Assembly (NCBI RefSeq): GCF_000242615.2
Contig: NZ_KI912268.1
Span: forward strand, 2,975,766 to 3,039,765
DNA: 64,000 nucleotides
Direction: 5' to 3'
Source: Holophaga foetida DSM 6591
GTDB lineage: Bacteria > Acidobacteriota > Holophagae > Holophagales > Holophagaceae
In this document: one piece after another, positions 9,381 to 18,114 of the stretch
How the letters are laid out: each line of letters starts with the position of its first letter
Position numbering within the stretch: position 1 is the stretch's first letter
Notes under the pieces: model-generated
The model's input: only the letters and a program-made list of their open reading frames with translations
Database searches by the model: none
Told to the model about the DNA's origin: nothing
Program-made: the position numbers and the translations under genes

Positions 9381-9884
9381 ATGAAGAAGTTTCTGAAAAC
9401 ACTCATCCCTTTCGATATCGCCAAGGGCCTGTCCATCACGGGGACATACTTCGCCAAGGTCTTCCTGACGGCCAACCGCGCCAAGGTGAAGCAGCACGTG
9501 GTTTCCGAGTACCCCGAGGTGCCGGCTCCCCTGGAGCCCCGCTTCCGGGGCCGGGTCCAGCTCATCCTGGACGAGGCTGGCGATCCCAAGTGTGTCTGCT
9601 GCAATGCCTGCGCCAAGGCCTGCCCTACCGGGGTCATCACCATCGAGGGCGGGAAGAAGGAGGGGCGCAAGACCCGCATCCCCACCCGCTGGGACTATGA
9701 GATGGAGCGCTGCGTCTTCTGTGGTTTCTGCGTGGAGGCCTGCAGCTTCGACGCCATCAAGCTCAACAGCCAGTTCGAGCTGGCGGCCTACGACCGGGAG
9801 GACTTCTCCCTGGGTCTTACGGGCGCCCACAACGTCCTCGAACCCAGCCCCGTCGGCAAGTTCTCCTATTCCGATGAAGCCTGA
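9381..9884 (+). CDS. nuoI: NADH-quinone oxidoreductase subunit I (two [4Fe-4S] clusters)
   Basis: A 167-aa ferredoxin-like subunit carrying clusters N6a and N6b. Two cysteine motifs are visible: KCVCCNACAKACPTG and RCVFCGFCVEACSFDAI. I prefer ATG 9381, which has a GAGGGG ribosome site five bases upstream and begins MKKFLKTLIP, over ATG 9369, which overlaps the nuoH stop and would leave no ribosome site. It lies in the nuo operon between H and J as in most bacteria. Confidence 0.94.
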   Translation: MKKFLKTLIPFDIAKGLSITGTYFAKVFLTANRAKVKQHVVSEYPEVPAPLEPRFRGRVQLILDEAGDPKCVCCNACAKACPTGVITIEGGKKEGRKTRIPTRWDYEMERCVFCGFCVEACSFDAIKLNSQFELAAYDREDFSLGLTGAHNVLEPSPVGKFSYSDEA

Positions 9885-9917
9885 TTCCAACCCCCGCGCC
9901 TGATTCGAAGGTCCCCC

Positions 9918-10484
9918 ATGGAACAGCTCGAACAACTCTTCTCCACCGTCCTCACCCGGCATGTCTTCCTGATCTTCGGGGTCCTGTCCGTCATCGGTGC
10001 GGGAGCCATGATCTTCAGTAGGAACGCCGTGCACAGTGTCATCGGCTTCCTTCTGGCCATGCTCTCCATTGCCGGTGCCTACCTCTGCCTCCGGGCCGAG
10101 TTCCTGGCCATGGCCCAGATCCTGGTCTATGCCGGGGGCATTGTGGTGCTCTTCCTCTTTGTGGTCATGCTCGTGGAGATGACCAAATACAAGGAACGCA
10201 AGATCTTCCAGACCCAGACGCCCGTGGCCCTGGTGGTGGTCCTCATCTCCGCCGTGACCTTCCTGGGGGTCTTCCTGAAGACGATCTTCGGGAAGAGCGC
10301 TGAGGTGGCCCTCACCCTCAATCCTGAGCTGACCGGGGACGGACTCAATGCCGCGACCCATAACGTCCAGGCTGTGAGCCGGGGACTCTTCGCAGACTAC
10401 CTGCTGCCCTTCGAGATCCTTTCGGTGATTCTCCTGGTGGCCTTGGTGGGCGCCGTGGTCCTGGCCAAGTCGGAAAGGGGCTGA
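9918..10484 (+). CDS. nuoJ: NADH-quinone oxidoreductase subunit J
   Basis: A 188-aa membrane subunit with about five helices. The helix-3 region GYLCLRAEFLAMAQILVYAGGI-like signature (read here as LRAEFLAMAQILVYAGG) is typical of NuoJ/ND6, as is the following VVLFLFVVMLVEM. An internal loop of about 50 residues (TIFGKSAEVALTLNPELTGD) separates the last two helices. It ends two bases before the nuoK start. Confidence 0.93.
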   Translation: MEQLEQLFSTVLTRHVFLIFGVLSVIGAGAMIFSRNAVHSVIGFLLAMLSIAGAYLCLRAEFLAMAQILVYAGGIVVLFLFVVMLVEMTKYKERKIFQTQTPVALVVVLISAVTFLGVFLKTIFGKSAEVALTLNPELTGDGLNAATHNVQAVSRGLFADYLLPFEILSVILLVALVGAVVLAKSERG

Positions 10485-10486
10485 AC

Positions 10487-10789
10487 ATGGTGCCGATGAA
10501 TCAAGTCCTGCTGGTCTCCTTCCTCCTCTTCTCCATCGGGGTGGCAGGGGTCCTGATCCGGCGCAACGCGCTGATCATCCTGATGTGCGTGGAGCTGATG
10601 CTCAACGCCGCCAATCTGAACCTCATCGCCTTCGCCCGCCACAGCGGCACCGTGGCCGGCCAGGCCTTCGCCCTCCTGGTCATGGGTCTGGCTGCGGCGG
10701 AAGTCGCCATCGGGCTCGCCCTGGTGGTGGCCCTCTATCGCAAGAAGGACACCGTCCAGGTGGACGGCATCAATCTGCTCAAAGGCTAG
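10487..10789 (+). CDS. nuoK: NADH-quinone oxidoreductase subunit K
   Basis: A 100-aa, three-helix subunit of the antiporter-like membrane arm. It shows the conserved Glu in helix 2 (LIILMCVELMLNAANL) and the second acidic residue in AAAEVAIGLALVVALYR. A GGAAAGGGG ribosome site precedes ATG 10487; ATG 10496 is an in-frame alternative. It is about the standard length for the family. Confidence 0.95.
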   Translation: MVPMNQVLLVSFLLFSIGVAGVLIRRNALIILMCVELMLNAANLNLIAFARHSGTVAGQAFALLVMGLAAAEVAIGLALVVALYRKKDTVQVDGINLLKG

Positions 10790-10798
10790 GAGAAACAC

Positions 10799-13048
10799 AT
10801 GATTTTGGAAACCGCGGCCGCCAGCGCCACGACCCAGATCTCCTGGCTCTGGCTCATCCCCTTTCTCCCCGCCTTCGGCGCCCTCATCAACGGGGTGCGT
10901 GGGCTGGTCTGCAAGGCCCAGGGGCGCCCAGCCCCCACTCCCAAGTCGGTGGATGTCATCGCCCTGGGGAGCATGGGCATCGCCTTCATCCTGACGGTGG
11001 TGGCCTTCGCCAAGCTCTTCACCCTGGCCCCCAACGCCCGCTCGCTCAGCCAGAACCTCTGGACCTGGTTCGACCTGGGGGGCGCCAATGTCCTGGGGGG
11101 ACTGACCCAGACCCGCATCGTCTGGGGCTACAAGTTCGATGCCCTCAGCGCCTGCATGACCCTGCTGGTGACGGGGGTGGGCTTCCTCATCCACCTCTTC
11201 AGCACGGGCTACATGGCCGAGGAGCGCCACGACGGGCAGTACTACCGCTTCATGTGCTACCTGAACCTCTTCGTCTTCAGCATGCTCAACCTGGTCCTGG
11301 GTGCCAACATCATGATGATGTTCCTGGGCTGGGAGGGCGTGGGACTCTGCTCCTACCTGCTGATCGGCTTCTACTTCGATCTCAATTCCGCCGCCGTGGC
11401 GGGCAAGAAGGCCTTCGTCACCAACCGCATTGGCGACTTCGGCTTCATGATCGGCTTCTTCCTGCTCTTCATGCTCTACGGGACCCTGGACTTCGACACC
11501 TTCATGGGCATGACCCGGGCCCTTGTGAACCAGCCGAGCATCACCCTCTTCGGCATCACCCACGCTCCCACCTGGTGGTTCAACCTCATCGGCTGCTGCC
11601 TCTTCGTGGGCGCCTGCGGCAAGAGCGCCCAGATCCCCCTCTACGTCTGGCTTCCGGACGCCATGGCGGGTCCCACGCCCGTGTCGGCCCTGATCCACGC
11701 CGCCACCATGGTGACCAGCGGCCTCTACATGATCACCCGCCTCAACTTCATCTACGTCAACGCCCCCCTCGCCCTTTCAGTAGTGCTCTTCGTGGGCGCC
11801 CTGACGGCCCTGGTGGCCGCCAGCATGGGCCTGGCCCAGTACGACATCAAGAAGGTGCTGGCCTACTCCACCGTGTCCCAGCTGGGCTTCATGTTCATGG
11901 GCATGGGGGCCGGGGCCTTCTCGGCGGGCATGTTCCATGTCTTCACCCACGCCTTCTTCAAGGCCGCCCTCTTCCTCGGCTCCGGCTCGGTGATCATGGC
12001 CTGCCACCACGAGCAGGACATGCGCAACATGGGCGGGCTCCGGAAGAAGATGCCCTGGACCTATGCCTCCATGGGCATCGCCACTCTTGCCATCGCTGGC
12101 ATCTTCCCCTTCTCGGGCTTCTTCTCCAAGGACGAGATCCTGTGGAAGGTCTTCGAGGGCTGGTACGCCGAAGGGCACACTCTGAACCTCATCGCCTGGA
12201 TCATGGGCATGATCGGCGCCTTCATGACGGCCTTCTACATGACCCGCCTGATGGTCATGACCTTCTTCGGGGAATACCGGGGGGCGGGGCATGACCCCCA
12301 CCACCTCTGCAAGCCGGTGGAGGTCCACCACCACGACGCCCATGCGGCCCATGGGCATGACGACCCTGCCGACCACGACGAGGTCCACGGTCACGAGCCC
12401 CACGAGGTGCCGTGGAACATGTGGTTGCCGGTGGCCATCCTGGGCCTGCTGGCCCTGGTGGGCGGCTTCCTGAACATCCCCCACAGCTTGCACTGGATCG
12501 GCGGCGCCCACTTCAGCGAGTGGATCGGGCCCCTCCTCTACCAGAAGGCTGCCGTGCACGCGCACCAGGGTGGTGCCCCCGCCATCGAATACATCCTCAT
12601 GGGATGGGCCACGATCATCTGGGCTCCGGGCGCCATGCTCCTGGCCTGGTGGATCTACAAGATGGATCCCACCTGGTCCCGGGCCAAGGCCTTCGTGGGC
12701 GCCTTCCCCAACCTCTTCCGCTGGGTTCACAACAAGTACTACGTGGACGAGTTCTACGAGGCGGCCATCATCGGACCCTGCAAGCAACTGGGGGCCCAGC
12801 TCTGGGCTTTCGACGCCTGGGCCGTGGATGGCTGCGTGAACGGGGCCGCCCGTCTCACCCTCGTCATCAGCCACATCAGCTTCTGGTTTGATTCCAAGAT
12901 CGTGGACGGCCTGGTGAACCTGGTCGCCTGGATCCTGCAGGCCTTCAGCGGCCTCTTCCGTACGCTGCAGAGCGGCCGTGTCCAGCACTACGCCTTTGTG
13001 ATGTTCCTGGGCTTCCTCGTATTCGCCCTATGGAAGTTCCTGGTCTGA
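10799..13048 (+). CDS. nuoL: NADH-quinone oxidoreductase subunit L with a His-rich loop
   Basis: A 749-aa Mrp-antiporter-like proton pump subunit, longer than the usual 610-650 aa. Signatures include FLGWEGVGLCSYLLIGFY, GKSAQIPLYVWLPDAMAGPT and the conserved Lys/His region KKVLAYSTVSQLGFM. A hydrophilic insert at about residues 496-538 is packed with His and Asp (VEVHHHDAHAAHGHDD, then HGHEPHE). The C-terminus carries the lateral-helix region found in NuoL. It is followed by nuoM and nuoN, so all three pump subunits are present. Confidence 0.95.
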   Translation: MILETAAASATTQISWLWLIPFLPAFGALINGVRGLVCKAQGRPAPTPKSVDVIALGSMGIAFILTVVAFAKLFTLAPNARSLSQNLWTWFDLGGANVLGGLTQTRIVWGYKFDALSACMTLLVTGVGFLIHLFSTGYMAEERHDGQYYRFMCYLNLFVFSMLNLVLGANIMMMFLGWEGVGLCSYLLIGFYFDLNSAAVAGKKAFVTNRIGDFGFMIGFFLLFMLYGTLDFDTFMGMTRALVNQPSITLFGITHAPTWWFNLIGCCLFVGACGKSAQIPLYVWLPDAMAGPTPVSALIHAATMVTSGLYMITRLNFIYVNAPLALSVVLFVGALTALVAASMGLAQYDIKKVLAYSTVSQLGFMFMGMGAGAFSAGMFHVFTHAFFKAALFLGSGSVIMACHHEQDMRNMGGLRKKMPWTYASMGIATLAIAGIFPFSGFFSKDEILWKVFEGWYAEGHTLNLIAWIMGMIGAFMTAFYMTRLMVMTFFGEYRGAGHDPHHLCKPVEVHHHDAHAAHGHDDPADHDEVHGHEPHEVPWNMWLPVAILGLLALVGGFLNIPHSLHWIGGAHFSEWIGPLLYQKAAVHAHQGGAPAIEYILMGWATIIWAPGAMLLAWWIYKMDPTWSRAKAFVGAFPNLFRWVHNKYYVDEFYEAAIIGPCKQLGAQLWAFDAWAVDGCVNGAARLTLVISHISFWFDSKIVDGLVNLVAWILQAFSGLFRTLQSGRVQHYAFVMFLGFLVFALWKFLV

Positions 13049-13091
13049 GCCTCGCCCATTCCCCTTTGCCTTGATGATCGCCGGAGTTGCC

Positions 13092-14747
13092 ATGAATCCC
13101 TCGCTCCCCTGGTTCCAGAACCTGCCCCTCTGGGTTACCGCCGTCCCGCTGATCGGGGCCCTGGTCCTGCTCCTTGTGCCCAAGGAGAAGCGCCGTGTCT
13201 TTGAACTGGGTGCCCTGGCCATCACCATCTTCGACTTCCTGCTGAGCGTGCCCCTGTGGTTCCAGTACGACCGCAGCACTGCCGCCGTGCAGTGGGTGAC
13301 GAAGCTCGACTGGATCCCCTCCCTGGGGGTGAAGTTCAGCATCGGCATGGACGGCATCAGTCTGGTGCTCTTCCTGCTGACCACCTTCATCGGCTTCATC
13401 GCCGTGTGGTGTTCCTTCAGTGCCATCGGAGAGCGGCATAAGGAATATTATGTATGGTTAATGGTTATGCAATTCAGCATGATGGGCGTCTTCATCTGCC
13501 AGGACATGTTCCTCTTCTACCTGTTCTGGGAGCTGATGCTGGTGCCGATGTATTTCCTCATCGCCATCTGGGGCGGCCCCCAGAAGCTCTACGCCGCCAT
13601 CAAGCTCTTCCTCTACACCCTGGCGGGCTCGGTGCTGATGCTGGTGGCGATCCTGGCCATCTACTTCCTCCAGGCCAAGACCACGGGCCGCTACGACTTC
13701 TCCTTCGAGTCCTTCCACGCCATGGCGCCGATCATCGCCACCCAGAGCCGGAACTTCCAGATCCTGCTGGCCCTGGCCCTCTTCGTGGGCTTCGCCATCA
13801 AGGTCCCCATGTTCCCCTTCCACACCTGGTTGCCGGACGCCCACGTCCAGGCTCCCACGGCGGGTTCGGTGATCCTGGCCGGCATCCTGCTGAAGATGGG
13901 CACCTACGGTTTCGTGCGCTTCCTGCTGCCCATCGCGCCGGATGCCACCAAGGTGCTCCTGCCCTGGTTCCTGGCCCTGACCCTCATCGGCCTGATCTAC
14001 GGCGCGCTGGTGGCCATGATCCAGAAGGACATGAAGAAGCTGGTGGCGTATTCCTCCGTCAGCCACCTGGGCCTCTGCATGCTGGGCGTCTTCTCCATGA
14101 ATCCCAACGGGCTGCAAGGCGCCATCTTCCAGATGCTCAACCACGGCATCAGCACCAGCGGGCTCTTCCTCATCGTGGGCATCGTCTACGAGCGCCGGCA
14201 CACCCGCATGATCGCGGACTTCGGTGGCCTCTCCAAGACCATGCCGGTCTACGCCACCATCTTCATGATCATGACCATGAGCTCCATCGGGCTTCCCGGC
14301 CTCAACGGGTTCATCGGCGAGGCCACCATCTTCATGGGCGCTTTCCAGGTCCACCCCTGGTGGGCTGTGGTGGCCACCACCGGCATCATCCTGGGTGCCG
14401 CCTACATGCTCTGGCTCTACCAGCGTGTCATGTTCGGGCCCCTCAACGAGACCAACGCCCAGATGAAGGATCTCAATGCCCGGGAGATCGCCTACTTTGC
14501 GCCTTTGGTGGTCGTGGCCTTCTGGATCGGCCTCAACCCCACTCCCATCATGGAGATCCTGGCTAAGCCCGTGGAGAAGCTGGTGATCCAGGTGAATCCC
14601 GACTTCTACAAGCATGAAGAGCTGGCCAAGGTCCAGGCCGAAGCCGCCAAGGTCGGCATGGCCGCCATGGCTGCCCCAGCCCATCACGAGGCTGCGGAGG
14701 CCCATGAGTCGGCCACTCCCGCCGCCGAAGTCCACGGAGGCCACTGA
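13092..14747 (+). CDS. nuoM: NADH-quinone oxidoreductase subunit M
   Basis: A 551-aa antiporter-like pump subunit. Hallmarks are FFLYLFWELMLVPMYFLI-like helix 5 (read LFYLFWELMLVPMYF), KVPMFPFHTWLPDAHVQAPT and KKLVAYSSVSHLGL. ATG 13092 has GGAG eight bases upstream; the longer TTG 13071 and ATG 13074 starts lack a good site. The last about 30 residues form an Ala/His/Glu-rich tail (APAHHEAAEAHESATPA) that is not usual for NuoM and echoes the His-rich loop of NuoL. Its stop overlaps the nuoN start by one base. Confidence 0.94.
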   Translation: MNPSLPWFQNLPLWVTAVPLIGALVLLLVPKEKRRVFELGALAITIFDFLLSVPLWFQYDRSTAAVQWVTKLDWIPSLGVKFSIGMDGISLVLFLLTTFIGFIAVWCSFSAIGERHKEYYVWLMVMQFSMMGVFICQDMFLFYLFWELMLVPMYFLIAIWGGPQKLYAAIKLFLYTLAGSVLMLVAILAIYFLQAKTTGRYDFSFESFHAMAPIIATQSRNFQILLALALFVGFAIKVPMFPFHTWLPDAHVQAPTAGSVILAGILLKMGTYGFVRFLLPIAPDATKVLLPWFLALTLIGLIYGALVAMIQKDMKKLVAYSSVSHLGLCMLGVFSMNPNGLQGAIFQMLNHGISTSGLFLIVGIVYERRHTRMIADFGGLSKTMPVYATIFMIMTMSSIGLPGLNGFIGEATIFMGAFQVHPWWAVVATTGIILGAAYMLWLYQRVMFGPLNETNAQMKDLNAREIAYFAPLVVVAFWIGLNPTPIMEILAKPVEKLVIQVNPDFYKHEELAKVQAEAAKVGMAAMAAPAHHEAAEAHESATPAAEVHGGH

Positions 14748-16213
14748 TGCCCTTCGCTGAGAGTCTCTGGGGGAACCTGGTCCAGGATCTCCCCCTCCTT
14801 GTCCCGGTGCTCTTCCTCTGGATCGTGGGCACCCTCATGCTCTGGCCTCTGGGCTCCTGGCTCCTCAAATCCATGCCCAAGCGCCAGTGGTCCGGCATCA
14901 CCTTCGTGGTACTGCTCGTCACCCTTGTCCTGGTCTTCCGGACACCTGCGGGGCAGGGCTTCTCGGGCATGTTCCAGGTGGATGGCCTGACCACGGGCTT
15001 CCAGATCCTTGCGATCGTGGCGGCCGCCATCACCGTCATCCTCAGCCAGCCCCAGCTCAATGCCCTCAAGGAACAGTCCGTCGAGTACTACGCCCTGATC
15101 CTCTTCTCTACCTCAGGCATGATGCTCCTGGTGGGCGCCACCGACCTGGTCAGCCTCTACATGGCCCTCGAACTGATGGCTCTCTGCATCTACATCCTGG
15201 TGGGCTACCTGCGGGAGCAGGATCGGGGCATCGAGGCCGGCATCAAATACTTCCTCCTCGGGGCCTTTTCCAGCGGCCTTCTGGTCTATGGCATGTCCCT
15301 GATCTTCGCCGCCGCAGGCGGCAAGACCACCAATCTGGCGGCGCTGAATCAGGCCCTGGCCCTGGCGCCCCGCAACGCCGAGCTGATGATCTTCACCGGG
15401 GTGATCCTGGTGCTGGCGGGCTTCGGCTTCAAGGTGGCAGCGGTGCCCTTCCACATGTGGAGCCCCGATGTCTATGATGGCGCGCCCACGCCCATCACGG
15501 CCTTCCTCTCCACCGCGCCCAAGGCTGCGGCGCTGGGCGCCTTCGTCCGACTCTTCGGCACGGCCTTCAACGGGGTCCATGGAGACTGGGCAGCGCCTCT
15601 GTCCTTCATGGCCGCCGCGAGCATGATCCTCGGCAACATCGCGGCCCTGCGCCAGCAGAGCATGAAGCGGCTTCTGGCCTATTCCAGCATCGCTCACGTG
15701 GGCTACATGCTCCTGGCGGTGCTCTCCCACGACGCCCAGGCCGGGGCCCAGGCCATCTGGCTTTACATGCTGACCTACCTCCTGATGCAGGGCGGCGTCT
15801 TCGCCGTGATCATCTACCTCCAGGGCAAGGGGGAAGGGGAGCGCATCGAGGACTTCCGCGGGCTCTCCAAGCGGCGTCCGATGCTGGCCTTCGCCATGCT
15901 GGTCTTCATGCTGAGCCTAGGGGGCATTCCCCCCATGCTGGGCTTCTTCGCCAAGTTCTATCTCTTCAAGCTGGCCATTGAACAGGGTTTCGTGACCCTC
16001 ACCGTGCTGGCCTTCCTTACCAGTGCCATCTCCGCCTACTACTACCTGAACGTGGTGGCCACGATGTATTTCAAGGAGGCCCCCGAGGGCGAGGCCCAGC
16101 CCATGGGTTCTGGCCTCAGCATCGTGGTCTTCGCCACCTGCCTCCTGGTCCTGGTGGGCACCTGCCTGGGCCCCTGGCTCATGGACTGGACCGCCCGGAT
16201 CGTTCTGGTCTAG
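14747..16213 (+). CDS. nuoN: NADH-quinone oxidoreductase subunit N
   Basis: A 488-aa antiporter-like pump subunit closing the complex I operon. It has the conserved MALELMALCIYILVGY helix, KVAAVPFHMWSPDVYDGAPT and KRLLAYSSIAHVGYML, with the expected buried Lys and Glu. About 14 membrane helices are likely. The start overlaps the nuoM stop (TGATG). ATP synthase genes begin about 30 bases downstream, suggesting one long energy-conservation transcription unit. Confidence 0.95.
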   Translation: MPFAESLWGNLVQDLPLLVPVLFLWIVGTLMLWPLGSWLLKSMPKRQWSGITFVVLLVTLVLVFRTPAGQGFSGMFQVDGLTTGFQILAIVAAAITVILSQPQLNALKEQSVEYYALILFSTSGMMLLVGATDLVSLYMALELMALCIYILVGYLREQDRGIEAGIKYFLLGAFSSGLLVYGMSLIFAAAGGKTTNLAALNQALALAPRNAELMIFTGVILVLAGFGFKVAAVPFHMWSPDVYDGAPTPITAFLSTAPKAAALGAFVRLFGTAFNGVHGDWAAPLSFMAAASMILGNIAALRQQSMKRLLAYSSIAHVGYMLLAVLSHDAQAGAQAIWLYMLTYLLMQGGVFAVIIYLQGKGEGERIEDFRGLSKRRPMLAFAMLVFMLSLGGIPPMLGFFAKFYLFKLAIEQGFVTLTVLAFLTSAISAYYYLNVVATMYFKEAPEGEAQPMGSGLSIVVFATCLLVLVGTCLGPWLMDWTARIVLV

Positions 16214-16243
16214 TCGTGCTGATCTCACCACCCAGGGAGCCCT

Positions 16244-16531
16244 ATGCTCTTCCGCCCCAAGCCCAAGGATGCGGACCCCAAGGAGCGGGCCCTCTGGGGG
16301 GATCTCATGTCCCTGGGCATGGTCTTTCCCATCGCCATTGTCCTGGGCTATCTCGTCGGACGCTGGGCCGGAGGGAAGCTGGGCTACCCGAGGGCCGGTG
16401 TGCTCATCGGGCTGGTCTGGGGCGCGGCCACGGGCTTCTGGGAGCTCTACAAGGTCACCAAGCGCATGGAGCGTCTGGACAAGGGCAAGGATTCCGATGA
16501 CCACGAGCCTCGCGATCCCCATGAGCCCTGA
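16244..16531 (+). CDS. AtpZ/AtpI-family small membrane protein
   Basis: A 95-aa protein with two hydrophobic helices (about 22-38 and 48-66) separated by a short Gly-rich basic loop (GRWAGGKLGYPR), followed by a charged tail. This matches the small F0-associated AtpZ/AtpI proteins that assist ion supply and c-ring assembly. It sits directly upstream of an AtpI-like gene, atpB and atpE. The assignment rests on topology and context rather than a diagnostic motif. Confidence 0.65.
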   Translation: MLFRPKPKDADPKERALWGDLMSLGMVFPIAIVLGYLVGRWAGGKLGYPRAGVLIGLVWGAATGFWELYKVTKRMERLDKGKDSDDHEPRDPHEP

Positions 16532-16907
16532 TCCCGGGTCCATCCATATGGTCTGGATCGGCCGCTTCCAGTTGGCCCTGCTGCCGCTGGGGGGGCTCTT
16601 GTGGCTCCTCAAGTCCTGGCGGGCCTCCCTGGTCTTTCTGGTGGGGGGCTTGGCCAGTATCGGCTTCTGGTACACCCACCGCTGGGTTGTAGCTCGGATG
16701 CTGACCCCCTCGTTGAGGCTCCGCTGGTTCTACGCGGTGCTGAGCCTCCTGAAGCTGGCGTTGATCGCACTGGTTCTTTACGGGATGATAGAGCATTTTC
16801 CGGGGGAGACCCTTCCCCTGGTCACCGGCGTTCTCTTGTTTGTCTTGGGCATTCTTCTTGAAGCAGTAAGGCTTGTCTTCAACCCTACCTCTGGGGTGAA
16901 CGGATGA
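16521..16907 (+). CDS. ATP synthase subunit I-like membrane protein
   Basis: A 128-aa protein with four predicted membrane helices, in the slot where atpI (an assembly factor for the c-ring) is usually found, just before atpB. Start is uncertain: ATG 16521 overlaps the preceding gene by 11 bases, and ATG 16548 would shorten it by nine residues. Neither has a strong ribosome site. Sequence identity of this family is low, so context carries much of the call. Confidence 0.6.
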   Translation: MSPDPGSIHMVWIGRFQLALLPLGGLLWLLKSWRASLVFLVGGLASIGFWYTHRWVVARMLTPSLRLRWFYAVLSLLKLALIALVLYGMIEHFPGETLPLVTGVLLFVLGILLEAVRLVFNPTSGVNG

Positions 16908-16933
16908 AGCCGGGTTGGAAAAAGGGTTGAACC

Positions 16934-17659
16934 ATGGAACACCACGCCTCGTATCTCTCCTGGATCCTGACGGAGCTCCTCCACCTGCCGCGGCATGCCT
17001 GGGGCAGCTTCGCCCACGGTGCGCCGCTTTCGCTCCTGGAGCGCTATGACCATCTCTTCGCGGCGGTGTTGGCCCTCCTGGTGACCATGCTCCTGGTGAC
17101 CCTCACCAAACGGCAGCGTATCCCTGGGCCCTTCCAGCAGTGCATGGAATTCGTCGTGAACTTCCTGCGCGGACTGGTGTCCGACAACATCGCCCATCAC
17201 CCCGAGAAATACGTGCCCCTGATCGGCACCCTGGGCTTCTTCGTGTTCCTGAACAACCTCTTTGGTCTGGCGCCGGGCCTCCCCTCGGGCACCGGCAACT
17301 GGAACGTCACCCTGGCCTGCGCCCTGGTGGTCTTCGGCTACTACAACTGGCATGGCATGAGGGAGCATGGCGTTGGCAAATACTGGGCCCACTTCGCCGG
17401 TCCCATCTGGTGGCTGGCCCCCCTGATGTTCCCCCTGGAGATCCTGGGCCTCCTCTCCCGGATCCTCAGCCACTCCCTCCGTCTCTTCGGCAACATCGCA
17501 GGCGAGCACGTGGTGGCGGGCATCTTCTTCATGCTGCTTCCGGTCTTCCTGCCTCTGCCCATCATGGCCATGGGTCTCTTCTTCGGCCTCATCCAGACCT
17601 TCGTCTTCATCATGCTCGCCACGATCTACCTCAGCGGCGCCGTGGCCCACGAGCATTGA
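16934..17659 (+). CDS. atpB: ATP synthase F0 subunit a
   Basis: A 241-aa membrane stator subunit that forms the proton half-channels. The essential Arg (R183) lies in the family signature SHSLRLFGNIAGEHVV. The helices GTLGFFVFLNNLFGLAPGL and the C-terminal LFFGLIQTFVFIMLATIYL are also typical. It is followed 66 bases later by atpE. No atpF or atpH follows. Confidence 0.94.
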   Translation: MEHHASYLSWILTELLHLPRHAWGSFAHGAPLSLLERYDHLFAAVLALLVTMLLVTLTKRQRIPGPFQQCMEFVVNFLRGLVSDNIAHHPEKYVPLIGTLGFFVFLNNLFGLAPGLPSGTGNWNVTLACALVVFGYYNWHGMREHGVGKYWAHFAGPIWWLAPLMFPLEILGLLSRILSHSLRLFGNIAGEHVVAGIFFMLLPVFLPLPIMAMGLFFGLIQTFVFIMLATIYLSGAVAHEH

Positions 17660-17725
17660 TCCAGTTCTAGTCAACCCGGCGGCGGGATTCCGAACCCCGC
17701 CACCACCGTCTCCCAGGGGTATCCC

Positions 17726-18025
17726 ATGAAGAAGTTCCTCGTCACCGCCTTCCTGTTCACCGTGGCCGCCTTCGCCTTCGCGCAGGGCGCTCCCGCCGCC
17801 GCTCCCAAGAGCCTCTTCGAAGGCCAGTTCCTGGCCCACGTGGCCCTCGCCATCGCCGCCGCCGGTTGCGGTCTGGGCCAGGGCAAGGCTGTGGCCACCG
17901 CCTGCGAAGGCATCGCCCGCAACCCCCAGGCCGCCGGCAACATCCGCACCACCATGATCATCGGTCTGGCCCTCATCGAGGCCCTCGTGATCTACGTTCT
18001 TGTGGCCGCCTTCGCCATCAAGTAG
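17726..18025 (+). CDS. atpE: ATP synthase F0 subunit c with an N-terminal signal-like segment
   Basis: A 99-aa c-ring subunit. Two helices are joined by the conserved polar loop ARNPQA (65-70), and the ion-binding Glu is E85 in [10 protein letters not shown]. The absence of the Na+ type motif (Gln in helix 1, Glu-Ser in helix 2) suggests proton coupling. The first 20 residues ([20 protein letters not shown]) look like a cleavable signal peptide, making the protein longer than the usual 70-80 aa. A strong terminator follows, ending the nuo-atp block. Confidence 0.94.
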   Translation: MKKFLVTAFLFTVAAFAFAQGAPAAAPKSLFEGQFLAHVALAIAAAGCGLGQGKAVATACEGIARNPQAAGNIRTTMIIGLALIEALVIYVLVAAFAIK

Positions 18026-18047
18026 GCTGCACTCCCGTCTGTGAGAA

Positions 18048-18075
18048 GGGGCGCCAAGCGGCGCCCCTTTAATAT
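18048..18075 (+). terminator. Intrinsic terminator after atpE
   Basis: GGGGCGCC (18048-18055) pairs perfectly with GGCGCCCC (18060-18067) over a 4-base loop and is followed by TTTAATATTTT. It lies 22 bases after the atpE stop and marks the end of the nuo-atp operon. Confidence 0.9.
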
Positions 18076-18114
18076 TTTGGTTCCGGTAAGATCTGGCCGA
18101 TATAAGGTTTGATC

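Noticed and set aside
10585..12294. Long plus-strand frame inside nuoK/nuoL
   Set aside because: It is an out-of-frame shadow rich in Arg, Gly, Pro and His within the obvious NuoL gene.
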